Part shown: one piece after another, positions 25,690 to 39,175 of the stretch | Position numbering within the stretch: position 1 is the first letter of the stretch | Layout: each line of letters starts with the position of its first letter | DNA from: Syngnathus acus | Taxonomy: Eukaryota > Chordata > Actinopteri > Syngnathiformes > Syngnathidae | Length of the DNA: 64,000 nt | Assembly: GCF_901709675.1 (NCBI RefSeq) | Contig: NC_051102.1 | Location: forward strand, 9,059,412-9,123,411 | Reading direction: 5' to 3' | Position numbers and translations under genes: made by a program | The notes under the pieces: model-generated | What the model saw: only the letters and a program-made list of their open reading frames with translations | The model's database searches: none | Told to the model about the DNA's origin: nothing

Positions 25690-27839
25690 TACATCAAAAC
25701 TAGTTCGGCAACAATGTCATTATTTTTAAGAGCCTAATGGAGAATTGACTTGAATGCAGACTGAATGAAGGTAGGCTCCTCCTGTCCTGCCCTTCAGTCT
25801 ATGTTTTATTGATATACAGGAGGGATGTCTCTTTTGGAGTGTTAATGCCAAGCCTTGTTCTGAAGTGAAGTCCATAAATAGTGCATGATGGAAATTAACC
25901 TCGGCGTTACTCCGCCTCTCGTCGGTCTCCGGGGTGTCACCCCTGGATGTGCACCCCTGGTCTGATGAGGTTGCTTAGCAGTCTGGCCGGAGGTGGGTGG
26001 CGGGCTGCTCCAGGGAGGGGCGACTAATAGGGGCGGCGCAAACAGATCACCCCCCCATCGCTAAAGGTCAGAGCTGCTAGCGACGCCTCTCAAATCCCAC
26101 GACTGGCCTACCCGGTGATGCTTTTGCGCCGAGGGGCTCGCGCTGCTGTTGAACCGCGGCGCTCTTAGAAGTTGGCGTCGCTAATGGCGGCGTGATTTAA
26201 CTTTTGCACCTAAGATGGCCGTTGGTAGAAGGCTCTGATTCCAGTCTTTTGAGAAAAGACACATGCTGATGATTAGCAAAGTTGTCAAAGTTCTCTGAAG
26301 TGCAGAGCGAGCTTTTTGGTGGTGCTTTTCCAAAGCTGTGACTATTCTCATCTAACTTTTACGTCGCCAATGGCTGACAGGGGAGGAGGAGGAGCAGGAG
26401 GAGGAGGGAGCGCATGTGTGTGTGTGGGGCATGGGGCTCTGAAAAGGCCCCCCAGCGTCAAAGCCTTAATAATCATGTGAGCAGCGCCGGACTTCATTAC
26501 CCTCCTGTTCGACAGGCCGAGTGCCAGCCCGGATTGCTGGCTGGCTGTGGCAAGGTCAACGGCGGAGGAAAAACCAGTTACTGTGTTACTCTGGAGCGGA
26601 ATGGAGAGAGGGGCGGCCATCTGTCAGCTCGGGCCTGCCATACCCGCAGAGCAAATGGACACGGGCGACCAGAGGAGAGGCCACAGACACCCATAGAGCC
26701 AAACCCAGTGAGCATAACGCCGAGGCGAGGCGAGGCGCGGGCTCAGCCAAAGAGACGGGCCTCGGTGGCACTAAAACACATATAGACATACAAAGCCAGA
26801 CTATATCTGCGAGAAATTTGGCAGGCGCTTTTGTGTGTTTATGCTTGTTTGTTTTCAGTGTCAGCACACTACTGGGCCCTACTGTTTTAAGTCCAGATGG
26901 CAGAGCATGTGATAATAATAAAAATCACAAAAAAAAGTTGATAAAAAAAAGTTTTGCTTGGCTCGCCAATAGTAAATGTTTTGATCATGGCGTTGCTTTG
27001 TAAGAATTGGGAGCAAAGGTGGCTCAAACTTGAGTGACCAAACAAACATTTACTTCTAAATCTACTTGTACTGTTTCACACTGCTCTGCAAGGACCTTTA
27101 TGATGTCCTCTGGCTAAAGTGAAGGAACCCTGTGGAATGTTCCAGAGCCCCGTAATAGGTTTCAGGTGCTGCAGGCCACAAGCCAGCCAGCCCCCAACCC
27201 CAACTCCCTGTGTGTCTCCTCGAAAGGACACGGCAAAACTATAAAATGATTTTCTGTCAACTGTTCACCTTTCGTTGAAAGTTTAGCAAAAAACAGTCTC
27301 AATGATTTACACTGGCTTCTGTTGTCGGACTTGCCGGGACAGCGCCAGCGCTTTAAAAACAACGGCTGCTAGAAATAAATAAGAAGTGTGGTCGTGCTGG
27401 CGTTTCCATGGCAACCAACGAGCACCCAATTTCAGACGTCTGCAATATTGACACTTCTCGTTTCATATTAGCACTAGCATCAGCGCTAATCTTCAGAGAT
27501 TTGTGTGGCGCTCGGATGAACTTTCCTAGCTTTGATAGTAACCATGTGTAGAATTGAACTTTGAAGCAAAAAAAAAAAACAAATTCCCGACCGCTTGCAT
27601 TAAAAGGTAGAACTCGGAGATAAAAAAAAAAAATCGATGTCTTGAGCACTAATTGGTGAAGTTGGCGCAGAAACGCAGCTTGTATCCTCAACATTCGGCA
27701 ACTCAGCACACTTAAAGTTGCTGCTTGTTTTCCTCTCGCACGCAACCCCCCCGGCCGGCTTAAGCATCCACATGCTCCGGAAAACAGGGAGATGGTCCTG
27801 GGCTATTCCCGCCCGCATAGCCCCCCTCCTCAAATGAAT

Positions 27840-28090
27840 GGAAATCACACAGGAAACTCCCTGGATGAAAGCCTTATTAGTTATTAAGCTTTAATGTGTA
27901 GCAGCGTTTGGATACAGTATTTACCGGAGCTGCTGAGGTGGAATTGTCAGGGAGGTGGCGATATAGACAGGAATTGGTGTACACCCTGGGCTTAATTAAG
28001 GAGATCTATTTCCATCTTGTTAGCGGGAGATAATGTGAGCGCTGCCATGCATCACAAGTTCTCATATTATACGCTACTTCCTGTTATATT
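27840..28090. promoter_or_regulatory. Putative conserved noncoding element
   Basis: About 250 bp of unique sequence with CTTATTAGTTATTAAGC, GGGCTTAATTAAGGAG and CCATGCATCACA. Same character as neighbouring blocks, no alignment available. Confidence 0.3.
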
Positions 28091-28803
28091 AGATCTGTTG
28101 GCACTTCAAGGCTGGCGTGCCAAACTCTATCCAGGAGTGATGCGGTGAAAAGTGTCAAATGTGATCCATTGTTATTTCTTCTTTTCCTTTTTGACACTAC
28201 CTCGGAATGTGTGTCTGCAACTTTCATTTTTAGACACGAGGTGTGTGAGATTGTATTAGCATTAGCACCACTGCTAAATTCATAAGGAGCACAAATTTTA
28301 GCCGGCAAAATATGGACGGACGTGTCAAAGCTCGTTTTTCATTTTAAAAAGGGTGCACTGTTTGCTAATGCAAGAAAATACTGTAAAATTAAAACAAATT
28401 AATTCATAACATTCTTAAAAATCAAGATGGTGCTATTTGTCACTGTAGTGATGGACTGGCCAAGACATTTCCTCCCTCAATGAATGTTTTGAAATGTCTT
28501 TCCGGCAAGAGAGTGAGTGTATTCCTCACGGCACGTTCCATTTCCAGTGTGAACATGAACGTGGCCTCTTTTTGTCTCTGCGCTTTTTGCCCACCCCCTC
28601 CCACCCCCCGCCGCCTAGAGACGCCAACCTTAAGCCACTCACTGGCTGATTAATCTTTAACATTCATAATTACTAATTAAGTTAGTAAGAGACTTTTAAT
28701 GTAGTCTTCCTTGAGAGGACAACAGATCATTAGCTTCAATAATGAACGTAGATGAAACGCATAATGGCCTGTGATAGGTGAATAGTGACAGTATGAAATG
28801 AGG

Positions 28804-28898
28804 TGCGTGTGTGTGTGTGTGTGTGTGTGTGTCTGTGTGTCTGTGTGTGTGTGTGTGTGTGCGTGTGTGCGTGCGTGCGTGCGTGCGTGCGTGCGTGG
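28804..28898. repeat. Compound TG/TGCG microsatellite
   Basis: About 95 bp of (TG)n with TC interruptions grading into (TGCG)n. It accounts for the low-complexity frames on both strands here. Confidence 0.95.
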
Positions 28899-30299
28899 AC
28901 ACCCGAAAAGGTGGCAAAGTGCTCTTGCAGATGCTGCATTAGGAAATTCATCTTAGGGCTCATTAAAACATATATAATCAAGACTGTTGTTCCATGAACA
29001 TCTGCAGTGGCAACCGTGTCATGGCCACTTTTTAAATCCAAATATTATTTATTCATTCACCCCGGTTTTGGTCTCCCTAATGCCTTGGCTGTATCTCATT
29101 ATCACATTATTGCATTAGTGTCGGCGCTATCATGGTGACTGTAAGTTGTTGCCCATTAAGAGTCATTTCATCTCTTCTTTTTTCTTTTCTTTTTTTTTTA
29201 ACGACGATGCTACTCTGGCACATTTTCGTGAGCCGTCCCGCATCGGGGGAAGGTGCTTATGCTGTAATGATTATTATCATTAAGAAGATATTAATGCGCT
29301 TAGTGTTTGTGACCCAGCTGCTCATGGCGGCCCGGAGGGGAGGCAAAGGGTGGGTGGGCGTTGAGGTTGCCAAAAAACGGACAGCGCGCGTAGGCTGCCG
29401 CCACCCGCCTGTCCGGAGCTTTCAGGGTCGTGAAAGGTCGAGCCTACCAAGGACGTTGCATTTACGTCATTGCGGCACATTAACAATGACATGCTCGGTT
29501 AGCGAGGTGTGCTACGTTAGCTTAACTGGGGCAAAACAAACATGCTAACGTGGCAGCGGTATATAGCAAACGTATTATGAACTCAGCCAAACATTAGCTA
29601 CACCTCCACAATTATTCTTTTATTAATTTAACAACAGATTGTGGCTTGTTGTTGAGATTAAAGTGATGAGAAGCATAACTTTGGTTCTGAGGGTCCAGTG
29701 GGAGCTAACGCTGAATACGTTCATCCCCAGAACTTTTGTTTTTCCTCCCTGCATTTAAGCAGCCGTACTTCATTGGCACGCTATCCTCCCGTGTCTTTGT
29801 TTCATTAGAATTTGTGAAAAACAAAAAACCAAGCTCACATTTAATCAAAACGAATCGGTATGCAAGACCCGCATAATCAATTGGAATCTCGATGCAGCCA
29901 ATACGCAGCGTCCTGCAAGCGGGCTTGGCGGAAAGTCAATGACGACAACGCGCTCTCTGCACTCGTTTTCACCATGCGAACGTGGCCGTGAACATTCTTT
30001 TTTTGTTATCGTGATATACGGGCTGGCGTTGAGTATGACGCGCCATATTGGAATGATCAGATTAACTATTGATGAGGTTCTGCTGCAGCCGTTCTACGGA
30101 ATGCCGCTCGCTTCCTTCCGAGCACGTCGATGCGGAGGCGGCCCAACGTACACACTCGTCGCACAATCCATCAGTCAGTGCCTTTCTTCTTCCTGTGTGA
30201 CACACTCATCATGCCATACACACACGAGGTAGCGTAGCGGGGGCCGCGGGGGCGGCTCCCTCCATGGCTCCCGGGGCCCGGCTGCCAGTTGTTTGCCAG

Positions 30300-30520
30300 C
30301 GTCTCCGTGTGGAATTCATTCAAATTAAAGCGGCGGAATGAGGCCCGGGTCCCAGAATGCCTGGTCCCTCTCCTTCATCAGCATTCCGCCGATGAGAGTA
30401 ATTAAAGCAGAAATTAATTCTGCTGTAAGCAGAGGAGCCACAGAATAACTGATATTAGAGGCTGAATGATGAATGCTTGGCATCAAGGGAGGTCTCGCGG
30501 GGGAATGGAGAGAGGGGAAA
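30300..30520. promoter_or_regulatory. Putative conserved noncoding element with near-palindrome
   Basis: Complex, low-repeat intronic sequence centred on a near-perfect inverted repeat at 30407-30425 (AGCAGAAATTAATTCTGCT, one unpaired base) with a TTAATT homeodomain-type core. It is preceded by GAGTAATTAAAG. Conservation is inferred from sequence character only. Confidence 0.35.
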
Positions 30521-31089
30521 ATCACAAATCTTTCCCTCCATTTTGCCGTCCTGTTCTTATTTATTTGCTGCTTGTATTCCACTTTCCAATCTTTGCGTTT
30601 GCTTGACTGAAGATATTGGTGCCTCCGTGCTCTAAGGCGATTTCACATTTGGGCCAAAATGCCCGTTGGACGTATTGTTAACCGATTGGATTCGAGAATG
30701 TGAGCCGTACAGAAGAGGAGATATTAATTGAATCAAAAACTTCAAACGTGACTTTGAACATGATGCTCTTGTTTTGATTCGGGGTATTCATCACAATCAC
30801 AATCAATTGATGATTCAAACACGAAAGCCTCCAGGTGATCCTTCTGGTTCCCTGATGCTTTTCTTTTTGGAAAGGTACATCTTCGGTGAGAGAAGGCCAA
30901 ACAAGTGAATGGCTTTCCTCCCTTCAATGGAATGGAGCTCTTTATGGTAATTAGCGCCCATTCTGCCGTCACGTGTCTAACTCGGATAGAGAAGTGAATG
31001 GTAATTTAATGACCTCTCCCCCCCCCTCATATTTTGGCCTCTGGGTAAAAAGCCCGAGGAGGTGATAAACAATAGATAGATTTGTCTTG

Positions 31090-31330
31090 TTTGGATTTCA
31101 CTTGCCTCTCCTAATGGCACGAGGGATCGGCCTCTATTTGGAAAATATTACACGCCCAGATCTGCAGGTAGCTGTGTTGCATTTTTAATTGCTTTTGTGC
31201 TAAAGAATATCTCAATAAGATGTTAATGAATGGAAGCACAGCCTGAGAGTTGCTGACTGTTATTAAGAATTTAGCAGGCTGCCTTCCACTCGGCACAAAA
31301 TGAATTATTAGGAGTCCTAAAGGGCGCCGA
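31090..31330. promoter_or_regulatory. Putative conserved noncoding element
   Basis: About 240 bp of unique sequence with CCTAATGGC, TTTTTAATTGC, GTTAATGAATG and AATGAATTATTAG. This density of TAAT cores without simple repeats is typical of developmental enhancers. Untested. Confidence 0.3.
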
Positions 31331-32159
31331 TGCTCAGGGGCTACTAAGCGGGGCCAACAGGAAGACGGCCGGGATGGCGGTAAGACCTACCGCAAACTCA
31401 GACCCTCACGATGAGACCAGAGTCCTTTGAAGGTCTGCTGCTTCTTTCCCGTATGTAAAAATACCCAAGGATAGATGCGCCATCCATGGCTTTGTGGAAC
31501 GAATCAATCCGAGAGTTGAATCATTCTGAATCATTCTCAAAATGACACTTTGTGTGTTTGCTTGACCTTAGATGGAAACCACGCTTGTCTTATGACGCAG
31601 TCCAATATTCCAATCCAAGTCCCCAAAGAGGACTTAGAGGAAGTCTAGGAGGAACCAAATGCGAGGGAAATCGATGACGTTCCTCTCTCCACTGTCTCGG
31701 CCCTGGCTGAATTACTGAAACAAGATGCTGCACTTAGATGAGTCTTTGGAGAGGCAGATGGAAGTAGGGGGGAGAGAGAGAGAGAGAGCGAGAGAGAAAC
31801 ACTTTTCGGGACATGGGTGCCATTTCGACCAAGACCATCTTCTTACCCAAAAAGCCACTAAAAGCCGCCAATGATCCTTTTCCCGTCCGTCCCTGGCTGG
31901 GTAGCGGTTAGCATCCCGCGGTCCAGTCGAGACAGAACAGACGTTCTGCTTTTCAGGTCACGGCAAAAACGGCCAAGAAAGATGGCAAAGAATGATTCTT
32001 TTTCTTATCTGTTCACGGAATCCTGGGGCATGTCGCGACTGCGCCGATGTCAAACGGGCGTCGTCTAACATCCGCGCCAGGTTTTCTCCTCTGAACTACC
32101 AAGATGAAAATGAATCCGGCTCGTTTGGTAGACAGAACAGGGTGCTTAAGGGACCCAAT

Positions 32160-32460
32160 CCCTGTAAGTGCCATTAAGTGGAAATTGCCGTTCACATATT
32201 CCAGTGGTTTGATTAATTACACTCTCTCATGTGCTTTCATAAAGGCCCAATGAAATATGGGGAGCAAATTGCATTGTGTTCCTGTAGCGTGTTACGTAAA
32301 AGCAGTTTAATTATTGACACATGTTTTGCCACCTGGCAGGGGAGAGAGACGATAGTCGGACGTGAACGGGCAGAGCCAGACGTTTTGTATTTGTGCTGAC
32401 CTCCCTTCAGCTCCTCCCCAATCAAAGAGTAACGCTGGATTGTAAGCATTTTACCGTTGC
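32160..32460. promoter_or_regulatory. Putative conserved noncoding element
   Basis: Unique sequence with CATATTCCAGTGG, GATTAATTACAC, GGCCCAATGAAATATGG, GCAAATTGCATTG and TTTAATTATTGACACATG. It combines TEAD-like, homeodomain-like and E-box-like words. Inference only. Confidence 0.35.
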
Positions 32461-33242
32461 CACTGAATACAAGCGGTCACGTTTGAAAAATATGTGAAGG
32501 AGATATTTTGCCAAGGCAACAGACGCTCTCCAGGGGATGGAAAGATCCCCGCCGGCTTTGCGTGATATCTGAACACGACTCCTTTTTTGATCAGAGTGCG
32601 GGCTTAGACGCCGCTTACTTACTGATTCGCGGCGACTTTGAACTCGAGGAAGACAACAAGCTAATGTCTTCATTCCGTGGCTCCTTTCTGATGCGTTTTA
32701 GTCTGAGAACAGCGCCCTCTAAGGCTTAAAGAGGCAAAGATTCTGATTTGTTTGAGTCCGAAAGATTCAATTGAAGTCAGGAGCGCTTGTAAATAATAGG
32801 TCGTTATTTGGTTGCCATTTTTCTGGAGTTGCGCCCTCCGCAGTTACAGAAACTAAGCGAGAGGAATGCAGTTGCTCAACTGTTTGTGTGATCCTTCAGT
32901 TTCTCTGACGTGCCAGGAGGACACCGAGATGCAGCTTGTCGTCTCTTTCCGCCAGCACTAGTTCAGCATGAACCAGACGAGATTTAACGCACATGTTGTA
33001 ATTTCTTGGTCCATTACTTTGCTTTTATGGTTTTTTTTTTTTTTCTCCCTCCACGAGCTGGGCCCTACAGTGTCATGGAGGTTAAGTAACCTCCAGAAGC
33101 TGTTTTGCCTTTTAGGTTTGTCTGTCTGAGTCTAAACGGCAGGATGCATCTTATGCTTTGATTCAGGTAGCATTATTCGGCATCAGCTCAAAATTTAAGT
33201 CCATGCAGCAATTCTTTGCCCCCCCCCCCAAGCAAACACAGC

Positions 33243-33254
33243 GCCCTCTACTGA
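33243..33254 (-). promoter_or_regulatory. CTCF-like core motif
   Basis: The - strand reads TCAGTAGAGGGC, 11 of 12 against the core CCASYAGRKGGC, within CAGCGCCCTCTACTG. A second candidate is at 38805-38816 on the + strand (CCAGCAGGGTGC, 11 of 12). Confidence 0.35.
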
Positions 33255-33997
33255 TGCGGCAAGTAAATAACATTGCTACATGCCATCTGTCGTCAGGAGC
33301 AGTATTTAGACCCAACTCAATTGTGCATTCTGCAGTGGATGGAGGTATTAGCTCTTAAAATCCTCCTACTGTCATCTGATCCCTTCGCCATCCCAGAGCT
33401 GGATGAGAACAGCAGGCTTCTGGTACTTAGTCCCAAGCTGTTCCTGTTTGCCCAAAACGACCGGCCTTGTGCACACTACCCCGATCTAGTTGACTGGGCT
33501 GCGTAAGTTAGCTCGGCAGTCCTCGTCTCCTTCGCCAGGCTCCCCCCCTCCCCTTAAAACGCTCTTGGACCCGGGCTCAGGCTGCACCTTTTGAGTTCCA
33601 TCGGGACCACGAGGGCCAGATGGAGGAATTTGATTAACCGGCAGTGGAGGACCAAATGTTCAATTGGATACAGAACCGGGAGCGGGAGATGAGGCAGGGT
33701 AGAGGGAGGAATCTAAAATGGCCGGTCATGTGCGCCGGCCAACACTTTCCAAAGGGGAGCCCAAACAGACACGGAGGTGTAGTAATGCACAAGCTCTTTT
33801 CCAAGTACCAGCTGGGCCTTTTAGGAGCCGCTATCCCCACAGCAGACACTCGGCAGCCTCCGAGCAGCTTGACTTTACCATATGTGGAACTTTTTTATGC
33901 TCCACCTAGTTTCCCCGGGGGAGCTGTGCCGCTGGGATGCCGCAGGCAGGTGAATTGCTCTTAATGCAAGGCACTGAATCACTGGGCCAACAACACG

Positions 33998-34050
33998 GGG
34001 GAGGGAGGGAGGGAGGGAGGCTGCCTGCCCGCCTGCCTGCCTGCCTGGGG
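33998..34050. repeat. (GGGA)n then (CCTG)n tract
   Basis: A purine tetranucleotide repeat joined directly to a pyrimidine-rich CCTG/CCCG repeat. Confidence 0.85.
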
Positions 34051-37000
34051 AGGCAAAATGGATCTGCGGAATGACTGGCATGGACCGCCGCGACCTTGGA
34101 GCCGCTGCCCTGCCCGGCGTGGAGCGGAAAAGGTGGACGTGTCATTGCGCCTCTGCTAATAATACACGTACTTTGGCAGCGGCCATTCATTTCTTCCATA
34201 GCGATTTCACCGCGCCTGCAGATTACACATTATTTGAATAGGTAATGGGGCGTGACTTTATTATAATTAGCGTTATAGAGCCGTCGAGCTAGTGCTTTGA
34301 AATGAATTTGAAAATAGACGTTCGCTTCCGGGCTTCAGAGCATATTACCGCCATTGTTGGTGTTCTTTGGTTTATCGCTCTCCGTTTCTAGCCAGGGTGT
34401 CCAAATATCTTCATCTTTGGCCGACCGCAGAACATTTGGACAGACACGCGTTTGGCTCATTTATGTGGTCAGCTGCAAAAGCTTCAAAGTGTTGATTTTG
34501 GTGCAGTCTTCTTTCTCGCTCCATTGCAGGAGACGCTGATGTTCCACCTCTTTTCAGTTCTTTATATTTAGACAGAAGAAGAAGAAATGTGTTGCTGATG
34601 GTTGGTGATGCCAGTAACAGATAAAAAGACACTGTCAGTAAAAATTATAGCAAAGTCAAAACTACCAACTGAAAGACATGACGACATTCTCGAAGCTTTC
34701 ATTTGGTTTTAGATGCCAGATGATCCGAACAGGCAGGTAAACTGCCCACCATTGTGGAGGTCATTCTTTTGCATCGTTGAGTCGGTGGCACAGAACCAGA
34801 GGTCAGGGGTCACAGGGGGGGCGTCACGGTCAAAAGGTTTATCACGCTCCGAGGGGTCTTGGAGCCATCACTCAGGCCCTGCGCTACTGTCCGGTTCCCC
34901 CCCCCCCCTTTTTAATCCTTCCAAATGGCTCAGGCCGAGCATCTGACAGCAGCAAGAGAAACAAACTGTGGGGTGTGGAGCTCTAAGCCATCAGCTGGAG
35001 ATTTCACTTTGAAAAGATTCCCTTTCACTGGCTGCCCTTTTCCAGCGTTTGCGCCAGCGTTTGCGAAGGCGTCCGGGCACCCGGGGCAGCTGCCCCCCTG
35101 ACCCCGCCAGCGGTGGCTGCTTTATGTTGTTTGGGAAGGATGAGGAAGCTTTTTGACAGGTCAGGCGGGCAGGCGGAAGGACCTGGGCGAGCGAGGTCTT
35201 GGGCAAAGTCAGCCAGAGGAGCCAAAATTTCCCACATGGATTTGGCCCCAACTAATGTTGCATGTCCACTCATCTGAGGCCTGTCGTCTTCATGGAGACA
35301 TGTGGAAAATGGTCCTTTTTGGCCCGGGGAAAATAGAGGCCATTCATGCAAAGTGGATTCCATCGAGCAGGCAGAAATGGGCTGATTTGCGTGTTTGTAC
35401 AGCTGTGCCCGCCCATGAAATGACAGCGATCCTTTGGCTACACCCGCCGCACCTCACTTGCGCTCCCGTTGACTTTACCTTTGGACGACTCGCAATTTGA
35501 CCGAACATTTCAAGGGCTTAAAAAAAATCAAATCAACAAGAATCCACACCAAAATGACGACATTGAATTCAAGTCCTTCTCAAAAGACAAGGACTTCCAT
35601 AAATATACTGATTTTTAGAGGTTCCATATAATTCCATTGTTTCTTATTGTGGTGTGTCCATAACGAAAAATATGCTAAAATGGATGTCGGAATGTGTTGA
35701 GAAAATGTTCTAGCCATGATAGCTCCTTTTGGCCCATCCCTCAGGATGAAGTACCAACTGTCACTTTGTAGTATCAAGTGTGAAAGACCCGCGGGGGAGG
35801 GGGGAGGGGTGGTGGACCTGCTTCGTAGGGAGCCTGTCAACTGATCCAGCAGCAAGGTGACGCTGGCGCCCTCCACCGGGACCGCATTACTTCAGACTTT
35901 TCCTTGTTTTATTTTTCTGGGTAGGGCAGCGTTGCGTGCATGCCTGTCGGACCGAGCGTGCGTGTAAAGGGGGGGGGCGTCGAGCGGTATAATTGAGAGC
36001 ACGGAGGGAGTTTCTGCACTCCATCTTATGATTTGAAGGTGAAGACAAGCGCCCTCGGGGGCCCCCTGTCAGGGCTTTTGGGCGCGCTCGGCGCAGACTT
36101 CAATAAAAACACACAAAAAGAATTCCCCCACAAGGGCGCCTGGCTGAATTGCTGACGCCGATGTAAAAGATTCGACTTTTCTGTGAATCATTTAGTACGC
36201 CGCCTCCCGCCGTATAACGTGACAATGAAAGAGAAGCTCCCCAGCCCGTCCCGGCCGCCCTCTGTGAAGGAACATTTTCAGACACGTGGCGCCACGTGGT
36301 TCGAGTTGAATCAAATTGGAGATCAGGACCGAATTCGGATCCAAATTGAAGTACAGATTTTCTTTTCATCCTGATTATCATTTGTGAATTTGTCAGAGCG
36401 CTCCGATTCGACATCCCTGCGTGAACAATTGAAACTTGTTAGCGCCCGACATAAATAGATACACTGTAAGCACACAATCAAAATGGTGATTAAATTGAGA
36501 GCTGCAGTGTCAATCCGGCTCGCTCCTTGTTTTGCACGTCACCTTCCACCTCTCACTTTGCTTTCTCCCACCTCCACATGCCTGCTATAAAAAATGTCAG
36601 CTATCATCTGATTTGTGTGTTTGTGCTGGGACGAGGATGCGGCGGAAGCATCACACTGGTGCATCAGCATCAGATATTTCTGTGAAAGTAACAGAAATAT
36701 TTGAAGGTGTTGTCACGCGCTCACAGGTTCCAGCTGTTTGTGTGCGGCGCCGGTGGGACACCGCGCCTTCTCCCCGCTCGCTCCCATCACCTCCTTGCAC
36801 TCCGATTGTTGTTGTTTTTTTTTTTTCAAACTTATTTCTCTGCTCAGTTTGTTACTTTTGTTACACTTAAGCATCTCAGGGTGGCTGTTTTCTGTGTTTT
36901 TTTTTTTTTTGACAGAGGAGCTCTGCGTTGTGGTTAAAATTAGAGGAGCGTTCTGTCATCTCCTTGAAGCGCCGGGGAGTCTGTCAGTCAGCGCCGCCGT

Positions 37001-37926
37001 GCGTTTTAATCATCTCCGTCCCAGTTGGTGAGGCGCTGACGGTTGGAGCGAGGGTTCCCTCCCCTGGACAATAGCGGCGCGCTCCGCTCGCGTCGGCTCT
37101 GATGTGAGACGCAGCAGCCACCGGTTAAAGAAAAACGCGAGACGCGACTTAATCCTGCGAGCGCAATTGGGGAATGGTGAATTTTCAACATGCATCACAC
37201 GCGCGTTTGAAGGCGCTTTTTTTTTTTTTGTATTTTTTTTTTGTGATCTTTCGATACACTTGACAAGCGCGAGGAGATTGGCAACAAAATAGCAAGGATT
37301 TGTCACTTTTGTAAGGGAACAGAGCGGATACAAATCATCAAAACAGGCGACATCTTAGAGGCTTAATGACTGAGGTCTCCCCCCTTGCGAGCTGTAATAA
37401 TAGTGCGTTGTAATTCCAAACCCCTTTTTAATGATACTCAAAGGGATAGAATAGACATTTCTTTGTAGAGCAAAGTAGGTTATGTTTTCAATAATCTGGT
37501 GACGCCGGCATAGATATCACCGTAGCCAAGTCGGGCTGGAGTTTTCTCGAACCCTGAATGCACGCCGAGCCCAATCCTGAGCGCACTCCCTGCAGACCTC
37601 TCCAGAGATACGGCCTCTCCTTTTCTGAGAGCTTCACCTGACAGTCTTAATGGACAAGTATTCTCTCCAGGAGAGCTCTTGCTGGAAATACCACCGTGGG
37701 CCAGTCTGGCCTAAGTACTCCTTCCTGCTCACCTCACCTAAGATGGTGTTTATGGCAGGGAAATTAAATGGCCGTGAACACAAAAGGAGGAGGAAGGGAA
37801 GGGGCTTTTTTTTCTGGAGATTTTAATCAAAATAGTATTTACTGCACGGTGTTTTGTTTTTGATGACCTTTTTTCACCACAGTGACAGTCAAATGGGGCG
37901 CGTACATGTTTTCTTGTGTACTGTTA

Positions 37927-38010
37927 AGTGGTGTCCAAAGTGCAGCTCGGGGGCCATTTGCGGCCCGCCTGCCGTTTTTGTTAACCTCCACATAGGAAGG
38001 CCGAACTGGG
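37927..38010. repeat. hAT-like repeat relic (GGCCATTTGCGGCCCGC type)
   Basis: GTGGTGTCCAAAGTGCAGC, GGGGGCCATTTGCGGCCCGC and a following T run match the terminal part of a widespread vertebrate hAT-type repeat that I recall. Ends are not clear and no inverted partner was found. Confidence 0.4.
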
Positions 38011-38629
38011 ATTGTCCCCCGAATCTAGAAAATAGAGATGCAAATCTTTCATCTTCTGTGCTGCGTTTGACATTTCGCCGTATTCCGATTGTGGCCTCGT
38101 GGCTAAACAAAATGGTCGAAGAGTGTGCTTTATTTTATGAAGTCATAGTATTCGCCCTCTAATTGTCTTTGGAGATTGTACATTATTATAATTTGTTGTC
38201 TCTGTTCACAAGAGCAACCACGTTGCCTAATTGAGCTTTAAGCAGAAAGAAATTGTTGCTACCAGTCCCCAAGTAATTAGTGCGGCTGCCTGCGTTTGTC
38301 CACCTAGCCGTTGCAGTCTGCATAAAAAAAATATAAAAAAAACACTTGAACTATCTCCATTCTTAAACCCACAGTGGATTTTAGTGCGATGAAATATATG
38401 CGATGTATCTGGCAAGCGTTTGGTGGTGTTGTTGTTGCAAAGTTAACTTGTATCTTACAAATTTGCACAGTAAATGCTGAAAAGATTTGAGCAAAAAAAA
38501 AAAAAGATGGTGTCTTTTCTGCCATTTCCCAATTCAGAACGACTGTTGTGGAAGTACTCTCGAGTACCCGTTTCACTCAGCTAATGGCTAACACATGCAA
38601 AGAATAACTCCACGTACGAGGTTGCGATT

Positions 38630-38960
38630 CGCCAGAAGCGTTTTTGCGCGTTCTTGATTGTGCCTTTTCTTCCCAGCGTGCGCCGTACACGGATATTGCA
38701 GCTCGCAGCCAGCGTGAACGTCCGCCATATGCAAGGTAGCGCGAGAAAGAGAGGGCCGCCTCTTTGCCACGCGAGTACCCGCTGTGTATTCAGAGCTCGC
38801 GGCACCAGCAGGGTGCGCCATTCCAATTTAGCCATCAGCCGCGGAAGTAGGGGGTAACCACGCGGGGGCTTCACGGGCGAAGCGCGAGATTACAAGTCAG
38901 GAGACTCCCGCGTGGAGGTGATGAGGACTCGGAGACCGCGGGGGCCTTGTGTGGGGAGTT
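38630..38960. promoter_or_regulatory. CpG-dense intronic block
   Basis: Visibly dense in CpG over about 330 bp inside the 24-kb intron. It has a YY1-like CCGCCATATG near 38723, a GCGGAAGT ETS-like word near 38840 and a CTCF-like core at 38805-38816. It could be an internal promoter or an unmethylated regulatory element. Confidence 0.35.
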
Positions 38961-39175
38961 TGGACTGTCGGGGGAGGGAAGGCGGGGTCCGCGCCTCCCT
39001 AAAATCCACGGGCTCTCTGTTTTGAAGGAGAGAGCTGCCAAGCTGCACATCTGTTTGACACCAGACTCCGTGCTATGGCAGTCAGGGGCTGTCTGTCCTC
39101 CCTCTGTTTCGCTCGGAAAGAAAATCAGCGTAAATCAGCTTGAGTTGCTTGAAAAGGAGCGCGTTTGGATCCCAC

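Noticed and set aside
28736-29041. Frames rich in His/Thr or Cys/Val repeats
   Set aside because: Translations of the TG/CG microsatellite at 28804-28898.
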